A stretch of 64,000 nucleotides of DNA, from assembly GCF_031457275.1 (NCBI RefSeq), contig NZ_JAVDWH010000001.1:2754241-2818240 (forward strand), written 5' to 3'. The number at the start of each line of letters is the position of its first letter. Position 1 is the first letter of the stretch. Positions 46,901 through 55,956 of this stretch are shown here, piece after piece. The stretch comes from Aeromicrobium panaciterrae. GTDB taxonomy: Bacteria; Actinomycetota; Actinomycetes; Propionibacteriales; Nocardioidaceae. Under the pieces are notes generated by a model. That model searched no databases, was not told where the DNA came from, and saw only the letters and a list, made by a program, of their open reading frames with translations. The position numbers and the translations under genes are program-made.

Positions 46901-47680
46901 ATGACTCCCCGCAATTTCCTCGTACGAGGACTTCTCGCCGGCCTCATTGCCGGCATCTTGACCTTCGCCGTGGCGTACATCGCCGGCGAACCTTCTGTTG
47001 ACGCCGCCATCGCGGTGGAATCCGCCAGTTCCGGTGACCATCACGACGAGGCCACCGCCGAGCACACGCATGACGAGGAGGAAGGCGGCACCGAGGTGTC
47101 CCGCCAGAACCAGTCGACCTGGGGTCTGCTGACCGCAACCGTGTCGACCGGCATCGCGCTCGGCGGCATTGTTGCGCTGGCCGCGGCGTTCGCACTGGGC
47201 CGCATCGGCCGACTTCGACCAAGCCAGTCGACGGCCCTGGTCGCAGCTCTCGGCTTTGTCTCCGTGGCGCTCGTGCCTTTCCTCAAATACCCCGCCACCC
47301 CACCGGCCGTCGGCGATGCCGACACGATCGGTGCACGCACCACTCAGTACTTCGTGATGCTCGCGATCTCCGTCATTGCGATGATCGCCGTCGTGCTGTT
47401 GTTCCGCGCGCTCGTTGGACGACTCGGTACCTACACGGCCGTGATCGTCAGTGCGGCGACCTATCTCGCCGTCGTCATCCTCGCGGCCCAGTTGATGCCG
47501 ACCGTGAACGAAATCGGCGACTTCCCTGCTGACACGCTCTGGTACTTCCGTCGCGGCTCGCTCATCACCCTCGCCACCCTGTGGGGTGTCATCGGCATCG
47601 CGCTGACCGGACTGATCGGCAAGCTCTACACCCAGGAGTCGCTCACCGCGGCCCGCAAGGATCTGGCGGCCAGCCTGTGA
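46901..47680 (+). CDS. cbtA: cobalt transporter subunit CbtA
   Basis: A 259-residue membrane protein with about six transmembrane segments: the first at 7-27, then a His/Glu-rich loop (DHHDEATAEHTHDEEE, about 46-61), and further helices near 75-98, 107-128, 147-170, 177-198 and 215-237. The His-rich loop and the PFLKYPATPPAVG segment between helices are typical of CbtA. It would import cobalt for CobN. The stop overlaps the cobT GTG start. Confidence 0.93.
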   Translation: MTPRNFLVRGLLAGLIAGILTFAVAYIAGEPSVDAAIAVESASSGDHHDEATAEHTHDEEEGGTEVSRQNQSTWGLLTATVSTGIALGGIVALAAAFALGRIGRLRPSQSTALVAALGFVSVALVPFLKYPATPPAVGDADTIGARTTQYFVMLAISVIAMIAVVLLFRALVGRLGTYTAVIVSAATYLAVVILAAQLMPTVNEIGDFPADTLWYFRRGSLITLATLWGVIGIALTGLIGKLYTQESLTAARKDLAASL

Positions 47681-48711
47681 ACACCTACACCCCCGTCACC
47701 CCTCCCTCTGCCGCGATCACCGCAGAAGCAACCGAACGTCTGGGCGGTCTCGCAACACCTCCCGGCGCGCTCGGCCAGCTCGGCGACCTCGCCGTATGGG
47801 TCGCCGCGACTCAAGGCGTCGTACCCCCGAAGCCCATCGACCGCATCCGCGCGGTGATCTTCGCGGGCGACCACGGTGTCTCGGACCACGGCGTCTCTGC
47901 TTTCCCCAAGGCGATCACGCCGGCGATGGTTCGTACGTTCCTGATCGGCAAGGCCGGTGTCTCGGTCCTCGCAGCCCAGCACGGAGTGTCCGTACGCGTT
48001 CTCGACCTCGGCGTCGACGACGACCTTGAGGGCGTTGCTCCCGAGGTCACGGCGTTCAAGGTCAATCGCGGTAGCGGTGCGATCCACCTCGAAGATGCGC
48101 TGACCACTGAAGAGACGTTTCAGGCGATCGCCGCCGGCGAGACCATCGCCGCTGAAGAGATCGCCGCCGGAGCCCAGCTGCTGATCAGCGGCGACATGGG
48201 CATCGGCAACACGACTCCTGCCGCGGCTCTGATCGCCGCCTCGCTCGGCCTCCCCGCCATGGAAGTCACCGGGCGCGGCACCGGCATCGATGAGGCTGCT
48301 CTCGTGCACAAGATGGCTGTTGTTCAGCAGGCGCTCGATCGCGCTGGCGAGCGCACGTCCGATCCGATCGAGACGCTCACCGCCTTGGGCAGCGCCGATC
48401 TTGCAGCCGCTGCCGGCTTCATGGCCGCCGCCGCTCGTGCCGGTGTGCCGGTACTGCTCGACGGCGTCATCTCGGTCGCGGCTGGAGTCATGGCCGATCG
48501 CCTGGCTCCGGGTGCGGCTGCATGGTTCGCCGCCGGCCACCGGTCGACTGAGCCTGCTCAGTCGTTCGCACTCGACAAGCTCGGCCTTGAGCCGATCCTG
48601 GACGTCGGCATGCGACTCGGCGAGGGCAGTGGCGCCGTTGCCGCGGTGCCGCTCGTACGCTCGGCGGCCCTGCTGCTCTCCGACGTGGCGCTCCTCGCCG
48701 ACTTGATGTGA
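47677..48711 (+). CDS. cobT: nicotinate-nucleotide-dimethylbenzimidazole phosphoribosyltransferase
   Basis: A 344-residue enzyme that makes alpha-ribazole 5'-phosphate. Family motifs: LGRLGDLA-like LGQLGDLAVWVAATQG, AVIFAGDHGVSDHGVSAFP, LISGDMGIGNTTPAAAL and the GTGIDEAAL segment, with the catalytic Glu region near the C-terminal LGEGSGA. It starts with GTG overlapping the cbtA stop (GTGA at 47677-47680) and is thus under the third riboswitch. No DMB-synthesising bluB gene is in the window. Confidence 0.96.
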   Translation: MNTYTPVTPPSAAITAEATERLGGLATPPGALGQLGDLAVWVAATQGVVPPKPIDRIRAVIFAGDHGVSDHGVSAFPKAITPAMVRTFLIGKAGVSVLAAQHGVSVRVLDLGVDDDLEGVAPEVTAFKVNRGSGAIHLEDALTTEETFQAIAAGETIAAEEIAAGAQLLISGDMGIGNTTPAAALIAASLGLPAMEVTGRGTGIDEAALVHKMAVVQQALDRAGERTSDPIETLTALGSADLAAAAGFMAAAARAGVPVLLDGVISVAAGVMADRLAPGAAAWFAAGHRSTEPAQSFALDKLGLEPILDVGMRLGEGSGAVAAVPLVRSAALLLSDVALLADLM

Positions 48712-49463
48712 TCAACTCCTGGCGACTCGCCGTCGGCACGCTGTCCGCCCTGCGGTGGCGGCCTCCGACGGCGGTCGACCGGGAGGTTGCCGGGCGGGCG
48801 ATGCTGCTCGCGCCGATCGCAGTACTCCCCCTCGGCGTGCTGGTCGGGTTGATCTGCTGGGGTGGCCGTGAACTGGAGCTAGCACCATTCGCGATCGCCT
48901 TCGTGGCCGTTGGTGCGCTCGCACTCGGTAGCCGGGCCCTGCACCTTGATGGTCTCTCCGACGTCGCCGATGGACTGACAGCGTCGTACGACAGCGAACG
49001 CTCGCTTGAGGTGATGAAGGGCGGCACTGCTGGTCCTGCCGGTGCTGCGGCGCTCGTCCTGGTGCTCGGCATCCAGGCGGCTTCGCTCGCGGCCGTGCTC
49101 TGCACGCCTCGCGGACCTGTCGTTGCCGGCCTGCTTGTCTGCTGCTCGCGGGCGATTCTCTCCGTGACCTGCGCACGCGGGGTTCCCGGGGCTCGAGTCG
49201 ATGGACTCGCCGTGACCTACGTCGGAACGGTCGAACGTGGTGCGGCGGTGCTGACGTGGGTCGTTGTCACGGTGCTGTGCATTGGAGTGCTCGAATGGGC
49301 CGGGTGGCCGTGGTGGCAGGGACTTGTCGTCACCGGTGTCGGCCTTGCCGTCGGTGCTGCGCTGACATACCGCTGCGTGCGAAGGTTCGGCGGCGTCACG
49401 GGTGATGTGTTCGGAGCAGCGATCGAGGTCACCCTCGCCGCAATGCTTCTCGCTGCGACCTAG
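48708..49463 (+). CDS. cobS: adenosylcobinamide-GDP ribazoletransferase (cobalamin 5'-phosphate synthase)
   Basis: A 251-residue membrane enzyme joining adenosylcobinamide-GDP and alpha-ribazole(-phosphate). It has several hydrophobic helices and the two Mg-binding motifs RALHLDGLSDVADGLTA (DxxxD) and FGGVTGDVFGA. The start is GTG in a GTGA overlap with cobT. The 3' end overlaps the convergent cobU by 4 bases. Confidence 0.95.
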   Translation: MINSWRLAVGTLSALRWRPPTAVDREVAGRAMLLAPIAVLPLGVLVGLICWGGRELELAPFAIAFVAVGALALGSRALHLDGLSDVADGLTASYDSERSLEVMKGGTAGPAGAAALVLVLGIQAASLAAVLCTPRGPVVAGLLVCCSRAILSVTCARGVPGARVDGLAVTYVGTVERGAAVLTWVVVTVLCIGVLEWAGWPWWQGLVVTGVGLAVGAALTYRCVRRFGGVTGDVFGAAIEVTLAAMLLAAT

Positions 49464-49990
49464 AGCTTCAGTACGCGCCCAGCGACGACCAGCAGTACGT
49501 CATCGCACTCCTGGGCAACGCGCTGGTTGACGGTCCCGAGAAGGTCACGGAAGACCCGGCCCGAACGGTGCTCCGGGACAACACTCATACCGACCTCGTT
49601 GGTCACCGCGATCAGGTTGCCTTGGTGCTCTGACATCGCGGCCAACGTTTCGTCGAGGCGTTCAAACAGCACGGGCTCCCAGTCCTCGCGCAGACCATCC
49701 CAGCCGTCGAGCTCGTCGATCGTCGAGGTGAGCCAGGTGCCGAGGCAATCGATCAGCACAGCCCCTTCAGCAGCGCGGATGGCCGCCGCCAGGTCCGCGC
49801 TCTCGATCGTTGACCAGTGCGCGGGACGGCGGCTCTTGTGGATGGCAACGCGCTCGGCCCACTCCGGGTCGGAGTCGACATCGGCTTCCGGACCGGGCGC
49901 CACGTAGGTGACGTGAGGCTCGGCGAGCAGCAGCGACTCGGCATGAAATGACTTGCCGGAACGTACGCCGCCCGTAATCAGAACCTTCAT
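49460..49990 (-). CDS. cobU: adenosylcobinamide kinase / adenosylcobinamide-phosphate guanylyltransferase
   Basis: A 176-residue bifunctional nucleotide-loop assembly enzyme: P-loop TGGVRSGKS, the guanylylated histidine in AIHKSRRPAHW, VLIDCLGTWLT and VTNEVGMSVVPE. GAGGTG precedes the ATG by 4 bases, and that site is part of a small hairpin (49993-50006), which may limit translation. It is divergent from cobD across a 222-base region containing a paired leader element. Confidence 0.95.
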   Translation of the reverse strand: MKVLITGGVRSGKSFHAESLLLAEPHVTYVAPGPEADVDSDPEWAERVAIHKSRRPAHWSTIESADLAAAIRAAEGAVLIDCLGTWLTSTIDELDGWDGLREDWEPVLFERLDETLAAMSEHQGNLIAVTNEVGMSVVPEHRSGRVFRDLLGTVNQRVAQECDDVLLVVAGRVLKL

Positions 49991-49992
49991 TG

Positions 49993-50006
49993 CACCTCGC
50001 TAGGTG
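49993..50006 (-). promoter_or_regulatory. hairpin covering the cobU ribosome binding site
   Basis: On the minus strand CACCT, loop AGCG and AGGTG form a 5-bp hairpin whose 3' arm is the cobU Shine-Dalgarno sequence. It may be an on/off element combined with the longer repeat just upstream. Confidence 0.4.
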
Positions 50007-50163
50007 TGTCGACTGGCCCCCGCCCGATCAGTGAGCGCGGAATCCGCGCCCGGCTGGCAAGGCAGAGGAGGGAGGCGGTCCGGGGTTGACCGTCGACCGA
50101 CGATAACGTAGTCAGGCGGGATGCGGGACCGTGCGAGCCGGGCGGGGGCCATTCGGCACACCT
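50002..50163. promoter_or_regulatory. cobU-cobD divergent region with a 25-nt element in both leaders
   Basis: Two inward-facing copies of a 25-base sequence (AGGTGTG-x-CGA-x-TGGCCCCCGCCCG; 23 of 25 identical) lie at 50002-50026 and, inverted, at 50139-50163. As a result the leader RNAs of both cobU (minus) and cobD (plus) carry the same element CGGGCGGGGGCCA-x-TCG-x-CACACCT in sense orientation. CGGTCC/GGACCG extends the dyad inside. A possible plus-strand promoter is TTGACC (50086-50091) with TAGTCA 17 bases later. It does not contain the cobalamin riboswitch core. The 222-base gap holds no convincing gene. Confidence 0.5.
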
Positions 50164-50212
50164 CGGTCTCAAGGGCACCTTACCGACGACGAATCCGACC
50201 TGAGGAGGCCGA

Positions 50213-51163
50213 ATGCGCGCACGCGCTGTGGGCCTCGCTCTGGGCTTCGCCGCCGATCGAATCCTTGGCGACCCGAGCCGCTTCCATCCGGTTGCCGGCT
50301 TCGGCAACGTGGCTGGCGAACTTGAGCAGCGGATGTATCGCGACGACCGAAACACCGGCGTCGCGTACACATCGATCCTGGTCGGAGGGACCGCCGCCGC
50401 AGGTCTGGTGGCCGAACGTCTGACAGCTCAGCGACCCATCGCTCGTACGCTCCTCACCGCCGTATCGACGTGGGCTGTTCTCGGTGGTCGATCGCTGTCC
50501 CGCGAGGGCGAACGCGTTCATGCCTGGCTGGACGCCGACAACCTGCCAGCCGCGCGCGAACAGCTCACGCATCTGGTCGGGCGCGATCCGTCAGCGCTCG
50601 ATGCGCACGAGATCTCGCGGGCCACGGTCGAGTCCGTAGCCGAGAACACCTCCGACGCCGTCGTGGCTCCCCTGCTTGCCGGTGCTGTCGGCGGAGTGGG
50701 CGGGCTCGTCGGATACCGCGCTGCCAACACCCTCGACGCGATGGTGGGGCACTTGAGTCCGCGCTATCGCGACTTTGGCTGGGCCTCCGCTCGTCTCGAC
50801 GATGTCCTCAATCTGGTGCCTGCCAGAGTCGCAGCGTTCCTCGCGGCAGTCCTCGCGCCCATCGTCGGTGGCAACCCGCAGTTGGCGTTTGCGGCGTGGG
50901 CCAACGACGCCAGCGGCCACCCCAGCCCCAATGCCGGTCCGGTCGAAGCGGCATTCGCCGGCGCGTTGGGAGTTCAGCTCGGCGGCACCAATACATACGG
51001 CGATCGTGTCGAGCATCGACCGACCATGGGTGACGGTCCTGGCGCATCGGTGGAGGACATCGACCGGTCGGTACGCCTCGCGGATGCCGTCGGTCTCGCA
51101 GCCCTCGCAGTCAGCGTTGCGGTAGTGCTGCGACCCAGGCGGCGGCCGCGTCAGCGTCGCTGA
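50213..51163 (+). CDS. cobD: adenosylcobinamide-phosphate synthase (CbiB/CobD)
   Basis: A 316-residue membrane protein that attaches aminopropanol (phosphate) to adenosylcobyric acid. Motifs: [36 protein letters not shown] and a [31 protein letters not shown] stretch, then [23 protein letters not shown]; four to five hydrophobic segments. GAGGAGG precedes the ATG. Its last 53 bases overlap the convergent cobK gene, which extends the Arg-rich tail. Confidence 0.94.
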   Translation: MRARAVGLALGFAADRILGDPSRFHPVAGFGNVAGELEQRMYRDDRNTGVAYTSILVGGTAAAGLVAERLTAQRPIARTLLTAVSTWAVLGGRSLSREGERVHAWLDADNLPAAREQLTHLVGRDPSALDAHEISRATVESVAENTSDAVVAPLLAGAVGGVGGLVGYRAANTLDAMVGHLSPRYRDFGWASARLDDVLNLVPARVAAFLAAVLAPIVGGNPQLAFAAWANDASGHPSPNAGPVEAAFAGALGVQLGGTNTYGDRVEHRPTMGDGPGASVEDIDRSVRLADAVGLAALAVSVAVVLRPRRRPRQRR

Positions 51164-51851
51164 CCACCTCTACCTCGGCCGGGACAGCGGCACGCCGGAC
51201 GATCACGACCTGGATGTCGCGCTCATTGGCGACCTGCATCTTGGACCAGGTGAAGCTGCCTCCGGAGTCCTTCGTCACCAGTACGTCGACATCGGCCATC
51301 AGCGCTCGCTCGTCCTCAAGTGCGTACGGTCCACGACTCAGCAACAACGTCCAGAGCTCCGGCAAAGCGATGTCCGGCTCATCCACGACCCTGACGAGCG
51401 CGGCCTTGCCGGTGAGCGCGTCGACGAAGCGGTGGAGCGACTGGCGGCCTACGGTCAGGAAGGGTCGGTCGCCGAGCGTCGCTGCCAACCCTGCGGCCTC
51501 GTCGTGGTCGTCGACCCAATGCCAGCGATCAGCGCCGGGAGCCTCTGACCAGCCCGGTCGTTCAAGTCGCAGCAGCGGCACATGCTCTTCCGAGCAGGCA
51601 GCCAAGGCGTTGGCGCTCATACCCGTTGCGAACGGGTGCGTCGCATCGACAACCGCTGAGATCTGGTTGTCGACGAGATAGGTCCGCAGCCCGTCGACTC
51701 CGCCGTACCCGCCGATCTTCACGTCCCCGACCGGCAACCGCGGTCGCACGACCCGGCCAGCCAGCGAGGAGACGAACTTCGCGCCAGCGTCTTGCAGCAA
51801 TACGGCGAGCTCACGCGCCTCGCCCGTGCCACCGAGCAGCAGGATCGTCAT
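51111..51851 (-). CDS. cobK: precorrin-6A reductase
   Basis: A 246-residue NADPH-dependent enzyme reducing precorrin-6A to 6B. It shows [57 protein letters not shown] and the [15 protein letters not shown] segment with the typical K-x-S-G. The ATG overlaps the cobQ stop (ATGA). Confidence 0.94.
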   Translation of the reverse strand: MTILLLGGTGEARELAVLLQDAGAKFVSSLAGRVVRPRLPVGDVKIGGYGGVDGLRTYLVDNQISAVVDATHPFATGMSANALAACSEEHVPLLRLERPGWSEAPGADRWHWVDDHDEAAGLAATLGDRPFLTVGRQSLHRFVDALTGKAALVRVVDEPDIALPELWTLLLSRGPYALEDERALMADVDVLVTKDSGGSFTWSKMQVANERDIQVVIVRRAAVPAEVEVVSDADAAAAWVAALPQR

Positions 51852-53335
51852 GCGCCCGGGGACAGCGTCGGTACCGACGGAGCACCAGTCATCGCAATGC
51901 CCAGCAGTGCATCAACGTCGAGGCGTTCCTCGACCAGGTCACCCAGCAGATCCAGACGCGATTCACGACGTTCAGGGAAACTCACGCTCGACGGCTCGTA
52001 CTTACGCCCTGCGAGGGCTGCCGCTTCCGCCAGGAACGCTCGGCGGAACTCATCCGACTCCAGGCTGCCGTGCCACATGGTCCCGAAGACGTTGCCGGAG
52101 CGTGCGCCGCCGAGGAACTCCTCGGCGTCTCCGCGCGTGATCCGTCCATGGTGGATTTCGTAGCCGGAGGCCACGGCTCCGAGGGCAGAGCCGCTCGGGA
52201 GTCGCAGCACCTTTTCGGCTGCGAACGTCGTCTCGACGTCGAGCAGGCCGAGCCCGTCGACCAGGGCACCCGCCGATCCCTCGACTCCGTCAGGATCAAC
52301 AACGCTCCGCCCAAGCATCTGGAAGCCGCCGCAGATGCCGAGCACCGGGCGACCGGCAGCAGCGTGGTCGGCAATCGCCCGATCGAGTCCACGCGATCGC
52401 AGCCAATCTAGGTCAGAGATCGTCGCGCGCGTACCGGGCAGCACCACCAGATCGGCATCGGTGATCGCACGTGCATCCGAGGCGAAGACGACGTCGACTC
52501 CCGGTTCCAGACCGAGTGCGTCGACGTCGGTGAAGTTGCTGATGCGAGGCAGTCGTACGACGGCAACCTTGAGAGCCTGGCCGCCAGCCGACCTGCGACC
52601 GGCGAGGTCGAGCGCATCCTCGGAGTCGAGCCATACGTCGGGGCTCCACGGGAGTACGCCGAACACCCGTCGACCGGTCAGCCTCTCCAGCTGATCCAAG
52701 CCGGGCTTCAGGAGCGTCTCGTCGCCGCGGAACTTGTTGACCACGAAGCCGGCAATGAGCCGCTGGTCCTCAGCCGACAACAGTGCAACGGTCCCGTACA
52801 TCGCTGCGAACACTCCACCTCGATCGATGTCGCCGACGACGATCGTGGGGATGTCGGCGTGCCGCGCCAGACCCATGTTGACGTAGTCGCCGGCGCGCAG
52901 GTTGATCTCGGCCGGGCTGCCCGCGCCCTCGGACACAACGAGGTCATAGCGACTGGCCAAGTCGTCGTACGCGTTGTGGGCTGCCTCGGCCAGGTGCGTA
53001 CGTCCGCCGATGAACTCGGCCGACGAGATCTCGCCAGCTGGCTTGCCCATGACGACGACGTGGCTGCGCTGGTCACCGCCAGGCTTGAGAAGGATGGGGT
53101 TCATCGCGGCTTCGGGCACGGCGCGGGCCGCGAGCGCCTGGATCCACTGGGCTCGGCCGATCTCGGCGAAGCCACCGTCCGGGCCGGCGCAGACCATCGA
53201 GTTGTTGGACATGTTCTGCGCCTTGAACGGCGCAACCTTGATGCCTCGACGCGCGAAGGCCTGGCACAGTCCCGTGGTGACAACACTCTTGCCGGCATCG
53301 GAGGTCGTACCTGCGACCAGCAACGAGGCGGTCAC
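51848..53335 (-). CDS. cobQ: adenosylcobyric acid synthase
   Basis: A 495-residue enzyme amidating the b, d, e and g side chains. The N-terminal P-loop domain has [21 protein letters not shown] and [13 protein letters not shown], then [13 protein letters not shown]; the C-terminal glutaminase has [15 protein letters not shown], the nucleophile [11 protein letters not shown] and the final HG in [12 protein letters not shown]. The start is GTG in a GTGA overlap with the ABM-domain gene; the upstream open frame is shadow. Confidence 0.96.
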   Translation of the reverse strand: MTASLLVAGTTSDAGKSVVTTGLCQAFARRGIKVAPFKAQNMSNNSMVCAGPDGGFAEIGRAQWIQALAARAVPEAAMNPILLKPGGDQRSHVVVMGKPAGEISSAEFIGGRTHLAEAAHNAYDDLASRYDLVVSEGAGSPAEINLRAGDYVNMGLARHADIPTIVVGDIDRGGVFAAMYGTVALLSAEDQRLIAGFVVNKFRGDETLLKPGLDQLERLTGRRVFGVLPWSPDVWLDSEDALDLAGRRSAGGQALKVAVVRLPRISNFTDVDALGLEPGVDVVFASDARAITDADLVVLPGTRATISDLDWLRSRGLDRAIADHAAAGRPVLGICGGFQMLGRSVVDPDGVEGSAGALVDGLGLLDVETTFAAEKVLRLPSGSALGAVASGYEIHHGRITRGDAEEFLGGARSGNVFGTMWHGSLESDEFRRAFLAEAAALAGRKYEPSSVSFPERRESRLDLLGDLVEERLDVDALLGIAMTGAPSVPTLSPGA

Positions 53336-53898
53336 TTGTCGCGCTCCGCGTTGAGCCAACCCCGCAGCAACGTCGTGATCCAGGGCAGCGCGAGGTACGT
53401 CATGACCGGAGTCATCACGCCCACCGTCACCAGTACCCGCAGCGGCAGCCACCAGTCGGCGGCGAAATCCTTGGCGAGGTAGTTGGTCGCGACACTCAGC
53501 GGGAAGAAGACGAGGAAGATCGCACACATCTGCTTCCATCGCGGCGGAGGCGGCGTGGCCGTACGCAGGTCCTGCACGTCGATGCTCGACGGCTCGTCGA
53601 ACCACCCTTCGATTCCGGTCCGACGCTCGCGACTGGACTCATCGATGAAGCCCTCACCGGAGTCGAGCCACCAGCGACGCTGCGCTGATTGCTCCCATGC
53701 TTCGAGCGCTTCCTGCGTGGAGAAGCGATAGAGCATGTGCCAGTCGCGCGACTCCTCCTGCGGGCGAATCCAGCCCGAACCAAGGAACCCGTCGAATCGC
53801 GTCGCGAGCTCGGTTCCAGCGCGCAGCCACGCCAACATCTGGTCTTCCTGGGCGGGGTCGACCTGACGCGTGATGGAGACAGTCACCGGTCCGGTCAT
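53332..53898 (-). CDS. antibiotic biosynthesis monooxygenase (ABM) domain membrane protein
   Basis: A 188-residue protein: an N-terminal ABM-type ferredoxin-like domain (about 1-100; VTVSITRQVDPAQEDQMLAWL, WHMLYRFSTQEALEAWEQS), a proline-rich spacer (TPPPPRWKQ) and two C-terminal transmembrane helices (about 125-145 and 155-178). This architecture matches the COG3224 family, function unknown. The ATG has TACGCT 6 bases upstream (leaderless). It is the first gene of the transcript continuing into cobQ and cobK, although a direct B12 role is not evident. Confidence 0.82.
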   Translation of the reverse strand: MTGPVTVSITRQVDPAQEDQMLAWLRAGTELATRFDGFLGSGWIRPQEESRDWHMLYRFSTQEALEAWEQSAQRRWWLDSGEGFIDESSRERRTGIEGWFDEPSSIDVQDLRTATPPPPRWKQMCAIFLVFFPLSVATNYLAKDFAADWWLPLRVLVTVGVMTPVMTYLALPWITTLLRGWLNAERDK

Positions 53899-53961
53899 GG
53901 CACCAGCGTAGGACTGGCGCATCACCATGCCCCCATCACCCGATCGCAGTACCGTTTGGTC
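53899..53961. promoter_or_regulatory. divergent leaderless promoters
   Basis: The minus strand has TACGCT (53910-53905) 6 bases before the ABM-protein ATG, and the plus strand has TACCGT (53950-53955) 6 bases before the acyl-CoA dehydrogenase ATG. No ribosome binding site is visible on either side. Confidence 0.45.
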
Positions 53962-55866
53962 ATGACCCTCAGCGACGAAGTACGCATCGCCCTCGACGGC
54001 AAGTGGCGCCACGTGCGCGAGCAGTCACGCAAGGAGCTCCCGGCGCTCGACCTCGCGTACGACCACAGCCTCACGCTCGAGCAGGCTCGCATGAGGGGCC
54101 TCGAACAGATGCGCAAGCTCGTGCCGACTGGCATTCCGGCGGCAGGTTTCAGGCCCGAAAACGGCGGGACCGGAGACCCAGGTATGGCAGTCACCGGAAT
54201 CGGCATGCTGGCGCAGTTCGATCTGTCGCTGATGGTCAAGGCTGGCGTGCAGTGGGGCCTGTTCGGCGGTGCGATCGAGAACCTTGGCACCAAGAAGCAC
54301 CACGACCTCTACGTCCGCGACCTGATCAACCTCGACCTCATCGGCTGCTTCGCGATGACCGAGACCGGCCACGGCAGCGACGTACAGAGCATCGAGACCA
54401 CTGCGACATACGACCTCGCGACCCAGGAGTTCGTGATCAACTCCCCCACGCCGTCATCTCGCAAGGACTACATCGGTGGCGCCGCGCTGCACGCCGAAGT
54501 TGGCGCTGTCTTCGCGCAGCTCATCACCAAGGGTGAGAACCACGGCGTGCACTGCTTTGTCGTGCCGCTGCGTGACAAGAAGGGCAAGGACCTTCCCGGC
54601 GTCACCACCTCGGACTGCGGTCACAAGGGCGGACTCGGCGGCGTCGACAACGGACGCATCATGTTCGACAACGTGCGGATCCCCCGCGACAACCTGCTCA
54701 ACAAGTACGGCCAGGTCGACGAGGGCGGCACCTACTCATCGCCGGTCGACAACATCAACCGGCGCTTCTTCACGATGTTGGGCACGCTCGTACGCGGCCG
54801 CGTCAGTGTCGGCGGCTCGGCGAGCGCCGCCTGCGAAGTCGCTCTGAGCATTGCCGGTCGGTACGCGCTCGAGCGCCGACAGTTCGGCGCATCGCCGGAA
54901 GAAGAAGTGCTGCTGATGGACTACCGGATGCACCAGCGTCGGTTGCTCCCATTGATCGCCAAGTCGTACGCGTACCGCTTCGCCCAGAACCAGCTGACCG
55001 CACGTATGCATCGGCTCCAGACAACCGACGCTCCCGATGCCCAGGAGTCGCGCGAGCTCGAAGGTCGCGCTGCCGGACTCAAGGCGGCTCAGACCTGGCA
55101 CGCAACGAAGGCAATCCAGGAGGCCCGCGAGGCCTGTGGCGGTGCCGGCTACCTTGCCGAGAACCGGCTCACCACTCTCAAGGGCGACACCGACGTCTTC
55201 ACCACATTCGAAGGCGACAACCACGTCCTGTTCCAGTTGGTCGCCAAGGAGCTGCTCACGTCGTATGCGCAGGAGGTCGGCGGACTCGACCCGGTTGGCC
55301 TCGTACGGTTTGCTGCGGGAACAGTCGCCGACGTGGTCAAGGAACGTACGGCGGCATCCCAGCTCATCCAACGGCTCATCGATGCGCGGCCCGGCAAGAG
55401 CGACGACGACCACGACCTACTCGATCGCGGTGCACAGCTGTCGCTGTTCGAGGACCGCGAGCAGCACGTGCTCGAGACTGCTGCCCGTCGACTACGTCGA
55501 GCCGACAAGAACGACCCAGCGGCAGCCTTCGCGGTGTTCAATGCTGCGCAGGATCACGTCATCCGCGCCGGTCGCGTACACATCGATCGCATCGTGCTCG
55601 AAGCGTTCACTGCCGGCATCGCTCGCTGCGAGAACGAAGAAGCGCAGGATCTGCTTCGCGATGTGTGCTCGCTGTATGCGCTGACGACGATCGAGGAAGA
55701 CCTCGCCTGGTTCATGGGGCACAACCGCCTCGCCGACACCCGCGCGAAGACCGTGACATCGCTGGTCAACGAACTTCTGGTCAAGCTCCGCCCGCACACT
55801 CTGACGCTCATCGAGGGCTTCGGAGTCCCCGAGGAATCCCTCGGTGCTGAGATGTTGAATAGTTGA
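53962..55866 (+). CDS. acyl-CoA dehydrogenase / acyl-CoA oxidase family protein
   Basis: A 634-residue flavoprotein, longer than usual acyl-CoA dehydrogenases (about 390) and close to the ACOX-like group. It has the FAD/substrate motifs LIGCFAMTETGHGSDVQSIETTATYD, SRKDYIGGA, the RIPRDNLLNKYGQV loop, YALERRQFG and EACGGAGYLAENRL, with the likely catalytic Glu417 in TTFEGDNHVL. The C-terminal 180 residues form the second helical ACOX domain. It would oxidise medium- or long-chain acyl-CoA at C2-C3. Confidence 0.92.
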   Translation: MTLSDEVRIALDGKWRHVREQSRKELPALDLAYDHSLTLEQARMRGLEQMRKLVPTGIPAAGFRPENGGTGDPGMAVTGIGMLAQFDLSLMVKAGVQWGLFGGAIENLGTKKHHDLYVRDLINLDLIGCFAMTETGHGSDVQSIETTATYDLATQEFVINSPTPSSRKDYIGGAALHAEVGAVFAQLITKGENHGVHCFVVPLRDKKGKDLPGVTTSDCGHKGGLGGVDNGRIMFDNVRIPRDNLLNKYGQVDEGGTYSSPVDNINRRFFTMLGTLVRGRVSVGGSASAACEVALSIAGRYALERRQFGASPEEEVLLMDYRMHQRRLLPLIAKSYAYRFAQNQLTARMHRLQTTDAPDAQESRELEGRAAGLKAAQTWHATKAIQEAREACGGAGYLAENRLTTLKGDTDVFTTFEGDNHVLFQLVAKELLTSYAQEVGGLDPVGLVRFAAGTVADVVKERTAASQLIQRLIDARPGKSDDDHDLLDRGAQLSLFEDREQHVLETAARRLRRADKNDPAAAFAVFNAAQDHVIRAGRVHIDRIVLEAFTAGIARCENEEAQDLLRDVCSLYALTTIEEDLAWFMGHNRLADTRAKTVTSLVNELLVKLRPHTLTLIEGFGVPEESLGAEMLNS

Positions 55867-55956
55867 AGGCCGCAACTTTTCTAGAACGCCCTTCGGGCGA
55901 GCCCTACCCGTGAAAGACTTCCCCGGTCACCAGTACCTATCGGGGGAGAATCCCAC

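Noticed and set aside
50002..50163. Miniature mobile element with terminal inverted repeats
   Set aside because: Inverted repeats are present, but no target-site duplication is visible and both copies lie at symmetrical leader positions; kept as an alternative in the findings.
49991..50212. Possible fourth cobalamin riboswitch between cobU and cobD
   Set aside because: Searched both strands for the GGAAxxCGGTG and CCGCCACTG-type core and found none, though the region is structured.
50121..50423. Small plus-strand frames in the cobU-cobD gap
   Set aside because: Arg/Ser-rich translation, overlap with cobD in another frame and no ribosome binding site. The gap is better explained as a regulatory region.
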